From: Streptoverticillium olivoreticuli subsp. olivoreticuli
GTDB taxonomy: Bacteria; Actinomycetota; Actinomycetes; Streptomycetales; Streptomycetaceae
Direction of reading: 5' to 3'
NCBI RefSeq assembly: GCF_003391135.1
Contig: NZ_CP031455.1
Coordinates: 7,281,501 to 7,345,500 of the forward strand
DNA length: 64,000 nucleotides
Shown: piece by piece, positions 15,254-24,633 of the stretch
How the letters are laid out: each line of letters starts with the position of its first letter
How positions within the stretch are numbered: position 1 is the stretch's first letter
Notes under the pieces: generated by a model
The model's database searches: none
What the model saw: the letters and a program-made list of their open reading frames with translations, nothing else
What the model was told of the DNA's origin: nothing
Program-made: the position numbers and the translations under genes

Positions 15254-16513
15254 TCAGACGCCCGGGCGGCGGCTCGCGACCAGGCGCACGGCCAGGCGGA
15301 GAAGCGACCGCGCGGGCCGCCCCAGTGCCAGCGCGAGCCCGGCGACGGGAAGCGTGAGCAGCACGATCTGGAGGCATGCCGAGACCAGCCCGAGGGTGGG
15401 GTAGCCGGCCGTACCGGCCTTCTCCGCCAGCAGGTTGACGGTCCGCCAGTCCGCCCGGAGCAGCTGGGGCAGATTGACGATCATCATGCCCAGCTGGAGG
15501 ACGAGCACCGGCACCAGGAAGACGACCCACACCGCGACGACGATCTGCGGCCATCGCTTGAGCGCCCGCAGCCGGTCGTCCTGCGGGCGGCGGAGCACCA
15601 GCCGCTTCAGGATGGGCGCGATGTATTTGAAGAGGTCGGGAATGCCGACCAGGTCCGCGACGATGTAGTAGCCGTCGAACCGCAGTGTGGGCAGGAGCTG
15701 CTGGATCATCTCCAGGTGGACGGAGATGATCGCCACGAGGAGGAGCGGGCTGCCGCTCGTTGTGTACAGCGCGAGCAGGCCGAGGACGAAGAGCGCGTTG
15801 AAGTAGACGCCGCCCAGGTCGGCCCGGATCCGCCCGGCGCGCCCCAGCCGGTACGAATCGGTGATGTCCGTGTAGAAGGCGGGCCACACCAGATAGATGC
15901 CGCAGCCCATCGCACCCGGCCGCGCGCCTCCGTAGCGGCATGCCGCGCCGTGGCCCATCTCGTGGAACACGCAGGAGGCGATGGCCAGGAGGACGACGAG
16001 CAGCACGTCGGCCGGGGAGGAGAGGACCGCCCGCAGGGCGGCCCCGGTGTCCTGGGACATCCACAGCCATACCTCGCCGCCGACGAACGTACCGAGAGCG
16101 CCGAGCACCGGCACCGGGTGGAACAGCCAGGCGAACAGGCCGGAGAGAAACCACGTGGCGCGCTGCGGCAGTACCGCCAGCCGGAAGCGGAAGGCCAGGA
16201 AGGGGTCGTTCTTCCGCATGGGCGGGGGCGGTGAGCCGTCGCTGTAGGTCGTCAGGCCGAGCGGGACGAGCTTCTCGTCGATGAGGAAGACGATGTGTTC
16301 CGCGGTGAAACCCCGCCCCGTCTCCCGGCTGAGCCGCTCGGCGACGCGTTCCAAGGGCTGCCCGTCGAGCGCGCGGGCGACTTGGTAGAGCAGGGACGGC
16401 AGACGCACGACCTGCCCGTCCGGGCGGCAGACCAGGTGGGGCGGCTCGCGGTAACCGGAGTCCTCGAACTCGCCGACCAGTTCCGTGCCGGGCACCAGCG
16501 CGGGCAGTGACAT
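15254..16513 (-). CDS. Membrane M50-family zinc metallopeptidase with PqqD-like N-terminus
   Basis: 419 residues. Residues about 1-90 look like a PqqD-type winged helix (CRPDGQVVRLPSLLYQVARA, then LERVAERLSRETGRGFTAEH), the fold that binds leader peptides in many ribosomal-peptide pathways. Several membrane segments follow, with zinc site HEMGH at 184-188 in a hydrophobic helix and LRFDGYY at 277-283 (Asp 280, third ligand), the site-2-protease pattern of 'putative peptide zinc metalloprotease' proteins such as YydH. Upstream on the same strand lie two paralogous small proteins (stop of the nearer one 108 bp before this start), with a strong hairpin between. It is the likely processing and/or export enzyme for them. 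The domain reading is by eye and the substrate is inference. Confidence 0.75.
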   Translation of the reverse strand: MSLPALVPGTELVGEFEDSGYREPPHLVCRPDGQVVRLPSLLYQVARALDGQPLERVAERLSRETGRGFTAEHIVFLIDEKLVPLGLTTYSDGSPPPPMRKNDPFLAFRFRLAVLPQRATWFLSGLFAWLFHPVPVLGALGTFVGGEVWLWMSQDTGAALRAVLSSPADVLLVVLLAIASCVFHEMGHGAACRYGGARPGAMGCGIYLVWPAFYTDITDSYRLGRAGRIRADLGGVYFNALFVLGLLALYTTSGSPLLLVAIISVHLEMIQQLLPTLRFDGYYIVADLVGIPDLFKYIAPILKRLVLRRPQDDRLRALKRWPQIVVAVWVVFLVPVLVLQLGMMIVNLPQLLRADWRTVNLLAEKAGTAGYPTLGLVSACLQIVLLTLPVAGLALALGRPARSLLRLAVRLVASRRPGV

Positions 16514-16539
16514 GGGTGCTCTCCGTAGGGGGACAGAGT

Positions 16540-16575
16540 GCGGGGGAGGGCCGGACGCGCCCGGCCCTCCCCCGC
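16540..16575 (-). terminator. Hairpin between precursor genes and the M50 peptidase gene (candidate attenuator)
   Basis: Perfect 15-bp GC-rich inverted repeat (16540-16554 / 16561-16575, loop of 6) in the 107-bp gap between the second small protein and the peptidase. Its place would let most transcripts stop after the precursor genes, giving much peptide and little enzyme. Confidence 0.6.
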
Positions 16576-16620
16576 GCGTACGACGTGCGGGTGACGTGCG
16601 TACGACGGACCGCTGTGCGA

Positions 16621-16956
16621 TCAGTGGCTGGAGATGGCCGCCGGGGTGCAGGTCACGCCGGAGGCGGGGTTCTCGGAGCCCAGGCCGAGCGAGCCCAGCA
16701 GACCCGGGGTGCCCTGCCGGTCGATGGACTGGCAGGCCGAGAGGATCGTGGTGCCGTGGTCGCTCGGGGCGGGGGCGTTCACGACTCCGCCCCCGGCCGA
16801 CGCGGAGCTGCTGCTGGCGCTGCCGGCGCCCGATCCGGAGCCGCCGTCGCCGTCGCCGAAGCCGAGCGGGGTGGCCATGATGCCCATGACGGTCCGCTCG
16901 GGCAGCACTTCGCCCGTCACATTGTCGAGTTCCTCGAAGCTGATGGGGTTGTCCAT
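16621..16956 (-). CDS. Candidate precursor peptide 2 (paralogue of the protein at 16988-17257)
   Basis: 111 residues. N-terminal leader-like part ISFEELDNVTGEVLPERTVM (residues 5-24), then a low-complexity Gly/Ser/Ala linker (about 30-60), then a conserved 47-residue block beginning SDHGTT and ending TCTPAAISSH at the very C-terminus. The block aligns without gaps to the paralogue with 27 of 47 identities, including two cysteines at block positions 11 and 39. The linker is absent from the paralogue. RBS GGAAGGGG precedes ATG 16956. It sits in one operon with the paralogue and the M50 peptidase. No known peptide class was recognised. Confidence 0.7.
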   Translation of the reverse strand: MDNPISFEELDNVTGEVLPERTVMGIMATPLGFGDGDGGSGSGAGSASSSSASAGGGVVNAPAPSDHGTTILSACQSIDRQGTPGLLGSLGLGSENPASGVTCTPAAISSH

Positions 16957-16987
16957 TCCATTCCCCTTCCGTAAGTGCCTGAATGGC

Positions 16988-17257
16988 TCAATGACTGGAG
17001 ATGGCCGCGGGAACGCACGTCGCCGTATAGCCGGGGTCCCTTGAGGCGAGTCCCAGGAAGACGAGGAGCGGAGGATTTCCCGCGTGCTGCCGGTACTGGC
17101 AGGCGTAGGCGACCGTCGTTCCGTGGTCGGACTTCACCATGGCCGGATACACCGGCTGGTCGGATCCCGCCGACATCACCCTCGACAGCACGAGCCGCGG
17201 GGGAAGCTCCTCGCCCGAAAGGCGTGCGAGCTCCCCGAAAGTGACGGCGGTTCCCAT
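16988..17257 (-). CDS. Candidate precursor peptide 1 (paralogue of the protein at 16621-16956)
   Basis: 89 residues. Leader-like N-terminus VTFGELARLSGEELPPRLVL (residues 5-24) matching the paralogue's F-x-E-L...G-E-x-L-P-x-R pattern, a short linker, and the 47-residue C-terminal block SDHGTT...TCVPAAISSH with both cysteines. The strong constraint on the last seven residues (PAAISSH, identical in both) in proteins whose middles differ argues that the C-terminus is the functional part, or is read by the partner enzyme. RBS AGGGAGGG before ATG 17257. First gene of the operon; no known family recognised. Confidence 0.7.
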   Translation of the reverse strand: MGTAVTFGELARLSGEELPPRLVLSRVMSAGSDQPVYPAMVKSDHGTTVAYACQYRQHAGNPPLLVFLGLASRDPGYTATCVPAAISSH

Positions 17258-17398
17258 GAATATTTCCCTCCCTGGGGAGCGATGTCTCCCGGCATCGACC
17301 CCTGCCGGAGACTAACCAGGAGTGGAATGCCCGACACTTCCCCAACGCCCCGATCACCCTTACGAGTTGGGGCGCCTCGCGAGGTTGCCGAACGCGAC

Positions 17399-17435
17399 GA
17401 GGGCCGCACCCCGTGCGAAACGGGGTGCGGCCCTC
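17399..17435 (-). terminator. Rho-independent-type terminator of acnA
   Basis: Perfect 16-bp inverted repeat (17399-17414 / 17420-17435, loop GCGAA) 20 bp after the acnA stop codon. It also insulates the small-peptide operon, which starts about 140 bp further along on the same strand. Confidence 0.85.
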
Positions 17436-17455
17436 AACCGTGTATACGGAACTGC

Positions 17456-20170
<2,715 letters not shown>

Positions 20171-20250
20171 GACAGTCTCCTTCATGCATGAATTCGCGTA
20201 CTGCGGCAATCCTGCCGTCACGGGTTCGCGCCAATCCGATAAGGTGTGCC

Positions 20251-20269
20251 TTAGTTAGGCATGCCTTAC
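20251..20269 (-). promoter_or_regulatory. Iron-box-like sequence before acnA
   Basis: TTAGTTAGGCATGCCTTAC, with the palindromic core AGGCATGCCT (20257-20266), lies 81-99 bp before the acnA start codon. It resembles the DtxR/DmdR/IdeR box (TTAGGTTAGGCTNNCCTAA), with one base missing in the left half. Iron control of an iron-sulfur enzyme is sensible but unproven. Confidence 0.4.
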
Positions 20270-20299
20270 TGGCGCGACAGCGGTACGCCTCTCGGCAGA

Positions 20300-20317
20300 T
20301 ATCTCGATGTCGAGATA
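20300..20317. promoter_or_regulatory. Operator-like palindrome upstream of acnA (ATCTC-N6-GAGAT, copy 1)
   Basis: TATCTCGA-TG-TCGAGATA is a perfect 8-bp inverted repeat, 130 bp before acnA. The ATCTC-N6-GAGAT frame recurs at 20852-20867, just before the XRE-MurA gene. Confidence 0.5.
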
Positions 20318-20380
20318 ACTCTAGTACATCGCCGAGGGGCGGTCATGTCCCGGCAGGTGCCGAAAGGCCCCGGCGGGCCG

Positions 20381-20554
20381 TCACCGGCTGTCGTCGGAGT
20401 CGTCCCGGTCGGCGCGCGAGCCCTCGTCGCCCGCCTCTCTGCCGCGCTGCCGCTCCTGCCGGTGCTGACGTTCCTGACGCTCCTGCTCCTGGGCGCCGAG
20501 CGTCTCCTCCGTCATGTCGTCCACGTAGCGCGGGTCGCGTTCCCTGTCGGCCAT
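20381..20554 (-). CDS. Small highly charged protein, function unknown
   Basis: 57 residues from ATG 20554 (MADRERDPRYVDDMTEETLG...), with GAGGAG 8 bp upstream. It is almost entirely Glu, Gln, Arg and Asp (QEQERQERQHRQERQRG), so probably disordered or a single charged helix; no cysteine and no membrane segment. The region upstream of this ATG is in frame but unlike a protein. It lies alone between acnA and the XRE-MurA gene. No family recognised; it might not be expressed. Confidence 0.5.
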   Translation of the reverse strand: MADRERDPRYVDDMTEETLGAQEQERQERQHRQERQRGREAGDEGSRADRDDSDDSR

Positions 20555-20851
20555 GCCTGCTCTCCTCGGCCTCTCCTCGGCGGGGTGGATCAGGTGGGGC
20601 GGGCTCCGCCCCGGATCAGCGTGGCACGGGGGCCTTCGGGTGCGCATTTCGGGCGATCCCGCGCCTCGCGGGCCGGCCGCCCCCGGCGCACGGCAGCGGG
20701 CCCCCGCTCGCGGAGGTGCCCGGTGCGCCCGACGGGCGGGAAAGGGGTGACGGCCGCGTCTGGCCGCAGGTCACACGGGGAAAGCAAAGACCGTCAGGAA
20801 TACGACACAACACGGCCGGCCGGGCACGGGAACCGGCCCCCGCAGGAAGTA
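20555..20851. other. Intergenic region without a recognisable gene
   Basis: Nearly 300 bp between the divergent small charged protein and the XRE-MurA gene. Open frames here have no ribosome binding site or family resemblance. It presumably holds the promoters in both directions. Confidence 0.6.
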
Positions 20852-20867
20852 ATCTCATATCTGAGAT
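20852..20867 (+). promoter_or_regulatory. Operator-like palindrome before the XRE-MurA gene (ATCTC-N6-GAGAT, copy 2)
   Basis: ATCTCA-TATC-TGAGAT, a perfect 6-bp inverted repeat ending 12 bp before the ATG. It shares the ATCTC-N6-GAGAT spacing with the site at 20301-20316. Its position over the expected promoter or leader suits autoregulation by the encoded helix-turn-helix protein. Confidence 0.5.
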
Positions 20868-20879
20868 ACCGTCTGACTC

Positions 20880-22409
20880 ATGACAGACGCCTACCTCGCC
20901 CGCATCGGCAAGCTCATCCGTGACGCGCGGCAGCACCGCGGCTGGACGCAGTCCCAGCTCGCAGAGGCGCTCGGCACCAGCCAGAGCGCCGTCAATCGCA
21001 TCGAGCGGGGAAATCAGAACATCAGCCTTGATATGATCGCCAGGATCGGCGAGGCGCTGGACAGCGAGATCGTCTCCCTCGGATACGCGGGCCCGATGCA
21101 TCTGAGGGTCGTCGGCGGCCGCCGCCTCTCCGGCGCCATCGACGTCAAGACCAGCAAGAACGCCTGTGTGGCGCTGCTGTGCGCGACCCTCCTGAACGCG
21201 GGCCGCACGACGCTGCGCCGGGTCGCCCGGATCGAGGAGGTCTACCGGATCCTGGAGGTCCTCGGCAGCATCGGCGTCCGGGCCCGCTGGATCAACGACG
21301 GCAACGACCTGGAGATCGTCCCGCCCGCCGAGCTGGACCTCGCCGCGATGGACACCGAGGCCGCCCGCCGCACCCGCAGCGTGATCATGTTCCTCGGCCC
21401 GCTGCTGCACCGGATGGACCACTTCAAGATCCCGTACGCCGGCGGCTGCGACCTCGGCACCCGGACCGTGCAGCCGCACATGACGGCCCTGCGGCACTTC
21501 GGCCTGGAGGTCACCGCCACCGACGGCACCTACCACGCACAGGTCGACCGTTCGGTCGCACCCACCCGGGCGATCGTGCTGACCGAGCGCGGCGACACCG
21601 TCACCGAGAACGCGCTCCTGGCGGCCGCCCGCCACGACGGCGTCACCGTCATCCGCAACGCCAGCTCCAACTACATGGTCCAGGACCTCTGCTTCTTCCT
21701 GGAGGAGCTGGGCGTCAAGGTCGAGGGCATCGGCACGACCACCCTCACCGTGCACGGCGTGGCCACCATCGACCGGGACGTCGACTACGCGCCCTCCGAG
21801 GACCCGGTGGAGGCCATGAGCCTGCTGGCCGCCGCCGTCGTCACGGAGTCCGAGCTGACGATCCGCCGCGTCCCCGTGGAGTTCATGGAGATCGAGCTCG
21901 CCGTCCTGGAGGAGATGGGCCTCGACCACGAGCGCAGCCCCGAGTACGCGGCGGACAACGGCCGTACGCGCCTGCTCGACCTGACCGTGCGCCCCTCCAA
22001 GCTGCGGGCGCCGATCGACAAGATCCACCCGATGCCGTTCCCCGGCCTCAACATCGACAACGTGCCGTTCTTCGCGGCCATCGCCGCGGCCGCGCAGGGC
22101 CAGACCCTCATCCACGACTGGGTCTACGACAACCGCGCCATCTACCTCACCGACCTCAACCGTCTCGGCGCCGACGTCAAGCTCCTCGACCCCCACCGCG
22201 TCCTCGTCGAGGGACCGACCCGCTGGCGCTCGGCGGAGATGATGTGCCCGCCCGCCCTGCGCCCCGCCGTGGTCGTCCTGCTGGCGATGATGGCGGCGGA
22301 GGGCACGTCGGTGCTGCGCAACGTCTATGTGATCAACCGCGGTTACGAGGACCTCGCGGAGCGGCTCAACTCGATCGGCGCGCAGATCGAGATCTTCCGC
22401 GACATTTGA
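20880..22409 (+). CDS. XRE helix-turn-helix / MurA-like enolpyruvyl transferase fusion
   Basis: 509 residues. Residues about 5-65 are an XRE-type helix-turn-helix (TQSQLAEALGTSQSAVNRIE), followed from about 72 by a complete MurA-like EPSP-synthase fold. MurA transfers enolpyruvate to UDP-GlcNAc in peptidoglycan synthesis. Catalytic features are retained: Lys 93 in SKNACVALL, and Cys 190 in YAGGCDLGTRTVQPH (the PEP-binding, fosfomycin-sensitive cysteine loop). The C-terminal NRAIYLTDLNRLGADV matches the MurA uridine-site helix. A MurA with its own DNA-binding domain next to aconitase is the arrangement I recall at SCO5998-5999. It could be a second MurA with autoregulation, or a metabolite-sensing regulator. 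No RBS is obvious before ATG 20880, so a leaderless transcript is possible. Confidence 0.85.
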   Translation: MTDAYLARIGKLIRDARQHRGWTQSQLAEALGTSQSAVNRIERGNQNISLDMIARIGEALDSEIVSLGYAGPMHLRVVGGRRLSGAIDVKTSKNACVALLCATLLNAGRTTLRRVARIEEVYRILEVLGSIGVRARWINDGNDLEIVPPAELDLAAMDTEAARRTRSVIMFLGPLLHRMDHFKIPYAGGCDLGTRTVQPHMTALRHFGLEVTATDGTYHAQVDRSVAPTRAIVLTERGDTVTENALLAAARHDGVTVIRNASSNYMVQDLCFFLEELGVKVEGIGTTTLTVHGVATIDRDVDYAPSEDPVEAMSLLAAAVVTESELTIRRVPVEFMEIELAVLEEMGLDHERSPEYAADNGRTRLLDLTVRPSKLRAPIDKIHPMPFPGLNIDNVPFFAAIAAAAQGQTLIHDWVYDNRAIYLTDLNRLGADVKLLDPHRVLVEGPTRWRSAEMMCPPALRPAVVVLLAMMAAEGTSVLRNVYVINRGYEDLAERLNSIGAQIEIFRDI

Positions 22410-22419
22410 GCCATGCCCG

Positions 22420-22614
22420 TTACCGGACGGCGTGGATGAAGGTCGTCCACGCCGTGGGCGGGAAGAAGAGGACGGGGCCGTCGGGGGACTTGCTGTCGCG
22501 GACGGGGACGGTGCCGGGGAGGTTGGCGGCGACTTCGACGCACAGGCCGCCATCTCCGTTGCTGTAGGACGACTTGCGCCAGTTCGCGTCGGCTAAATCA
22601 TTGGTGGTGCCCAT
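22420..22614 (-). CDS. DUF397 protein
   Basis: 64 residues with the DUF397 signature: WRKSSYSNGDGGLCVEVA near the start, VPVRDSKSPDGPVLFF in the middle and WTTFIHAVR at the C-terminus. It overlaps the end of the XRE gene by 17 bp. Such pairs are widespread in Streptomyces and are thought to act together in developmental or antibiotic control (WhiJ/AbaA-like); the DUF397 member is proposed to antagonise the XRE partner. Confidence 0.92.
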   Translation of the reverse strand: MGTTNDLADANWRKSSYSNGDGGLCVEVAANLPGTVPVRDSKSPDGPVLFFPPTAWTTFIHAVR

Positions 22615-23443
22615 GTGCCATCCAGTCCTTGGCCGTTGAATCGATCAGGGCCTGTGATGCCTCTGGCGACAGCGCGGTGGCCCTGGCCAGATCGTAGGCT
22701 GATCGGAATCGCGCGACCAGGGCCGGTTCCTCGATGAGTTGGCCTGTGTATGCACCCTCGGTGTAGACAACAGGAGGCGCGTCACTGAAATCCATCAGCC
22801 AGACGCACATGTCCAGGAACGGATGCGGTCCGGCGGCGAACGGCATCACCTGGAGCAGGACATTGGGATGGGCTTGAAGCGTTTGCACAACATGGGTTAG
22901 CTGTTCCCCCATGGCCTTGGGGCCACCGACGGGCACGCGAAGGGCGGCCTCATGGAGGATGCCCCAGAGGATCGGAGCATCAGGCCCATCGAGCAGCTTC
23001 GCACGCTCCATGCGGTCGCTGACGTACTCCTCCACCACCTGTTGTGGGGCGAAGCGCTGCGAGCCCCGGATGAGCGCACGTGCGTATGCCTCCGTCTGCA
23101 GCACACCCGGTACAACCATGGGCGCGTAGAGGCTGATTGTCTTTGCCTGCTGCTCCAGTTCCGCCGCGTCGGCCGCGTATTCCGGAACTCTCGACGTCCG
23201 GGCCAGGCGGCAGAGCCGCTGCAGATGCTCGCCGCTGTCAAGCACATCGTCGAGGAGCTCGGAGATTTCCAACTGCGGCCTTCGGACGGCCGCTTCGAAT
23301 TGGCCGATGTACGCACCGGAGCAGAAGACGCGACGTCCGAGCTGCTCCTGCGTGAAGCCGGCCGCCTCACGCAGGCGTCGCAGCTCGGACCCGTAGAACG
23401 TACGGGGGTCGCTGTACGGGTCGGTATTCCTGGGCTGGGTCAC
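22598..23443 (-). CDS. XRE-family regulator with DUF5753 (Scr1/WhiJ-like)
   Basis: 281 residues. N-terminal XRE helix-turn-helix at about 15-70 (LREAAGFTQEQLGRRVFCSG), then the DUF5753 domain, with typical YAPMVVPGVLQTEAYARALI (about 106-125), PILWGILHEAALRVPVGG, LLQVMPFAAGPHP, and a C-terminal helix. DUF5753 is a presumed ligand-binding or regulatory domain. Partner of the overlapping DUF397 gene. Targets unknown. Confidence 0.92.
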   Translation of the reverse strand: MTQPRNTDPYSDPRTFYGSELRRLREAAGFTQEQLGRRVFCSGAYIGQFEAAVRRPQLEISELLDDVLDSGEHLQRLCRLARTSRVPEYAADAAELEQQAKTISLYAPMVVPGVLQTEAYARALIRGSQRFAPQQVVEEYVSDRMERAKLLDGPDAPILWGILHEAALRVPVGGPKAMGEQLTHVVQTLQAHPNVLLQVMPFAAGPHPFLDMCVWLMDFSDAPPVVYTEGAYTGQLIEEPALVARFRSAYDLARATALSPEASQALIDSTAKDWMAHGHHQ

Positions 23444-23503
23444 CTACCCACGGTAGTCCGGAAGTTCCGGCCCGTAATGGCGATCTCGTGCAGTGACGTT
23501 ACG

Positions 23504-24544
23504 TCAGAACAGCATCCCGTACTGGTTCCAGCCGGAGTTGCCGATCTTGACCCTGTACTCGAACGGCTGGGACGCCTTGCCCGTGCCGCGGTAGAGCCAC
23601 AGAGCACCGTCCTTGTCACGGGCGATCAGGTCGGCCTTGCCGTCCTGGTCCACGTCACCGGTGGCCACCAGCTTGTTGAACTGGTTCCAGCCGCCGCCGA
23701 TGCGCTGCTTGGTCTCGAACGGCTTGGTGTAGTCGCCGGTGCCCTTGTAGAGCCACAGCACGCCGTCCTTGTCGCGGGCGACGATGTCGGTCTTGCCGTC
23801 ACCGGTGAGGTCGCCGCGGCCCTGGATCTCGGTGTACTGGTTCCAGCCCGGACCGACCTTCTTGCGGCCCGTCAGGGTGCCGTCGGGGTAGGCCAGGTAG
23901 AGCCACAGGACACCCTCGCGGTCGCGGACCAGGATGTCGGACTCGCCCCCGCCGCCCAGGTTGCCGGGGGAGATGAACTGGTCGTACTGGCCCCAGTCGT
24001 CCGCCACGATCTTCGAGCTGTCGGCGGTGGCGTAGATGATGTTCTGGGCGTTGTCGCGGACGTAGAGCGCCTCGCTCAGGCCGTCCCGGTCGTGGTCGAC
24101 CCGCGCCGCGGCGTTGATCTTGCTCCAGCCGTTGGTGACGTACTCCTTGGGCGTGATGCCGCCCTTGCCGTCGGGCCAGTAGAAGTAGAGGTCGTCGGAG
24201 TTGACGGCGCTCAGCGGGAAGAACGGGGCCTCGGCGGACGGGCCGTCGGCCTTGACCTTGCCGCGCGGGGCCGCCAGGCGCGAGGCAATGGCCTTGGGGG
24301 CCTGGGCGCCCGACTTGGGGTAGTCGCCGGACTTCGCCTCGCCGCGCAGCGCCGCGAGGCGGTGCGCGGCGGAGGTGTCGGCGGAGAGCTTGGCCGCGGA
24401 CTTGGCCGCGCCCGAGGCGGGAGAGGCGGAGGGGCTGTCGGCCATGGCCGTGCCGGCGGTGGTGCCGAGCAGGGCGGCGGCTATGGCCGCGGTCGCGATG
24501 CGGCGTGCGGCGACGCCGCGCGTACGGCCGGGGAGATGAGCCAC
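23504..24544 (-). CDS. Secreted FG-GAP/VCBS-repeat protein
   Basis: 346 residues with a Sec signal peptide (about 1-35, ending AMA-DS). A linker rich in Ala/Ser/Lys follows, then about 200 residues of beta-propeller-type repeats. Each repeat has a D-x-D/N-x-D-G calcium loop followed by (L/I)xxRDxxGxLW(L/Y): DHDRDGLSEALYVRD, DLTGDGKTDIVARDKDGVLW, DVDQDGKADLIARDKDGALW, and degenerate copies. Such domains bind calcium and often ligands or cell-surface partners; no catalytic domain is present. It is followed closely by the XRE gene. Streptomyces encode many of these and their roles are mostly unknown. Confidence 0.88.
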   Translation of the reverse strand: MAHLPGRTRGVAARRIATAAIAAALLGTTAGTAMADSPSASPASGAAKSAAKLSADTSAAHRLAALRGEAKSGDYPKSGAQAPKAIASRLAAPRGKVKADGPSAEAPFFPLSAVNSDDLYFYWPDGKGGITPKEYVTNGWSKINAAARVDHDRDGLSEALYVRDNAQNIIYATADSSKIVADDWGQYDQFISPGNLGGGGESDILVRDREGVLWLYLAYPDGTLTGRKKVGPGWNQYTEIQGRGDLTGDGKTDIVARDKDGVLWLYKGTGDYTKPFETKQRIGGGWNQFNKLVATGDVDQDGKADLIARDKDGALWLYRGTGKASQPFEYRVKIGNSGWNQYGMLF

Positions 24545-24633
24545 GTGGGTCTCCAGAAAGTCTCAGGTGAGAGCGGCGGCCCCAATCCGGGACCGCCGCC
24601 GAACCCCATGATCTTTCACATTTTCTTTACCTG

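Noticed and set aside
23504..24300. Direct repeats in the FG-GAP gene as a CRISPR-like array
   Set aside because: They are protein repeats with codon-level variation and no spacers; no CRISPR array was seen in the window.
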